Source: Chloroflexota bacterium
Lineage (GTDB): Bacteria > Chloroflexota > Ktedonobacteria > Ktedonobacterales > Ktedonobacteraceae
Direction of reading: 5' to 3'
Length of the DNA: 64,000 nucleotides
Assembly: GCA_902810755.1 (NCBI GenBank)
Contig: CADDYT010000009.1
Location: forward strand, 20,166-84,165
The notes under the pieces are model-generated. The model was not told the origin of the DNA. It worked only from the letters and a program-made list of their open reading frames with translations, and searched no databases. Positions 63,984 through 64,000 of the stretch are shown piece after piece. How positions within the stretch are numbered: the stretch's first letter is position 1; every line of letters starts with the position of its first letter. The translations under genes were made by a program, and so were the position numbers.

Positions 63984-64000
63984 ATCCGAGAGACTTTTTC

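Overview
The window reads as the chromosome of a GC-rich, free-living heterotrophic bacterium, most likely a Chloroflexota of the Ktedonobacter type. That placement is an inference from gene content: a bacterial CDC48/VAT-like ATPase, many Ser/Thr-kinase and STAND-type signalling proteins, secreted lineage-specific proteins and palindrome-rich intergenic DNA. It is not proven by any marker here. No phage, plasmid, CRISPR array or rRNA operon was seen.

Layout. (1) 161-8591, minus strand: a branched-chain amino acid operon, promoter > Leu/Val/Ile-rich leader ORF > intrinsic terminator > ilvB-ilvN-ilvC-leuA(short)-ilvE-ilvD, closed by a 74-bp perfect palindrome. The leader and terminator look like a classical attenuator. 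(2) 9028-13630: an L,D-transpeptidase lipoprotein and two tandem paralogous secreted Cys-rich proteins. (3) 13870-19499: acetyltransferase, UbiG-like methyltransferase, an Rpn/PD-(D/E)XK protein, and ftsH-thpR. (4) 20067-26849: an OFA-type MFS transporter and a three-subunit formate dehydrogenase. Its catalytic subunit is a selenoprotein: an in-frame UGA at 22096 is followed by a well-formed bacterial SECIS hairpin. (5) 27024-32132: a CDC48-like double-AAA ATPase, then a small unknown protein translationally paired with a GAF/PAS histidine kinase. (6) 32559-37880: SnoaL-like protein, hypotheticals, MaoC/acyl-CoA dehydrogenase pair, pcm and tRNA-Val(CAC). (7) 38034-41499, minus: birA-greA-lysS, preceded by a Cys-rich 24-residue ORF embedded in an attenuator-like structure. 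(8) 41816-47842: a GDP-mannose pyrophosphorylase fused to a degenerate phosphomannomutase domain, EamA transporter, 5'-truncated Rpn copy, sugar-nucleotide epimerase lacking the usual catalytic Tyr, and a small HTH protein. (9) 48227-63879: metallophosphoesterase, polA, DapL-like aminotransferase, glycogen debranching enzyme, a protein kinase fused to an atypical PP2C domain, a STAND/LuxR regulator and secreted or hypothetical proteins.

Intergenic DNA is the most unusual feature. There are very long perfect hairpins with unrelated sequences at gene ends (arms of 37, 40, 20 and 18 bp). There is a dispersed palindromic repeat of about 90-120 bp built from a GCAA-loop hairpin (3011, 13677, 32162, 32270, 54186), amplified at one site into a short tandem array (54035-54185). 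A second family is the TGTCAT...ATGACA hairpin (19728, 32988, 35048, 58819, 63953). All functional statements come from reading the sequence and from known family motifs; no database search was run.
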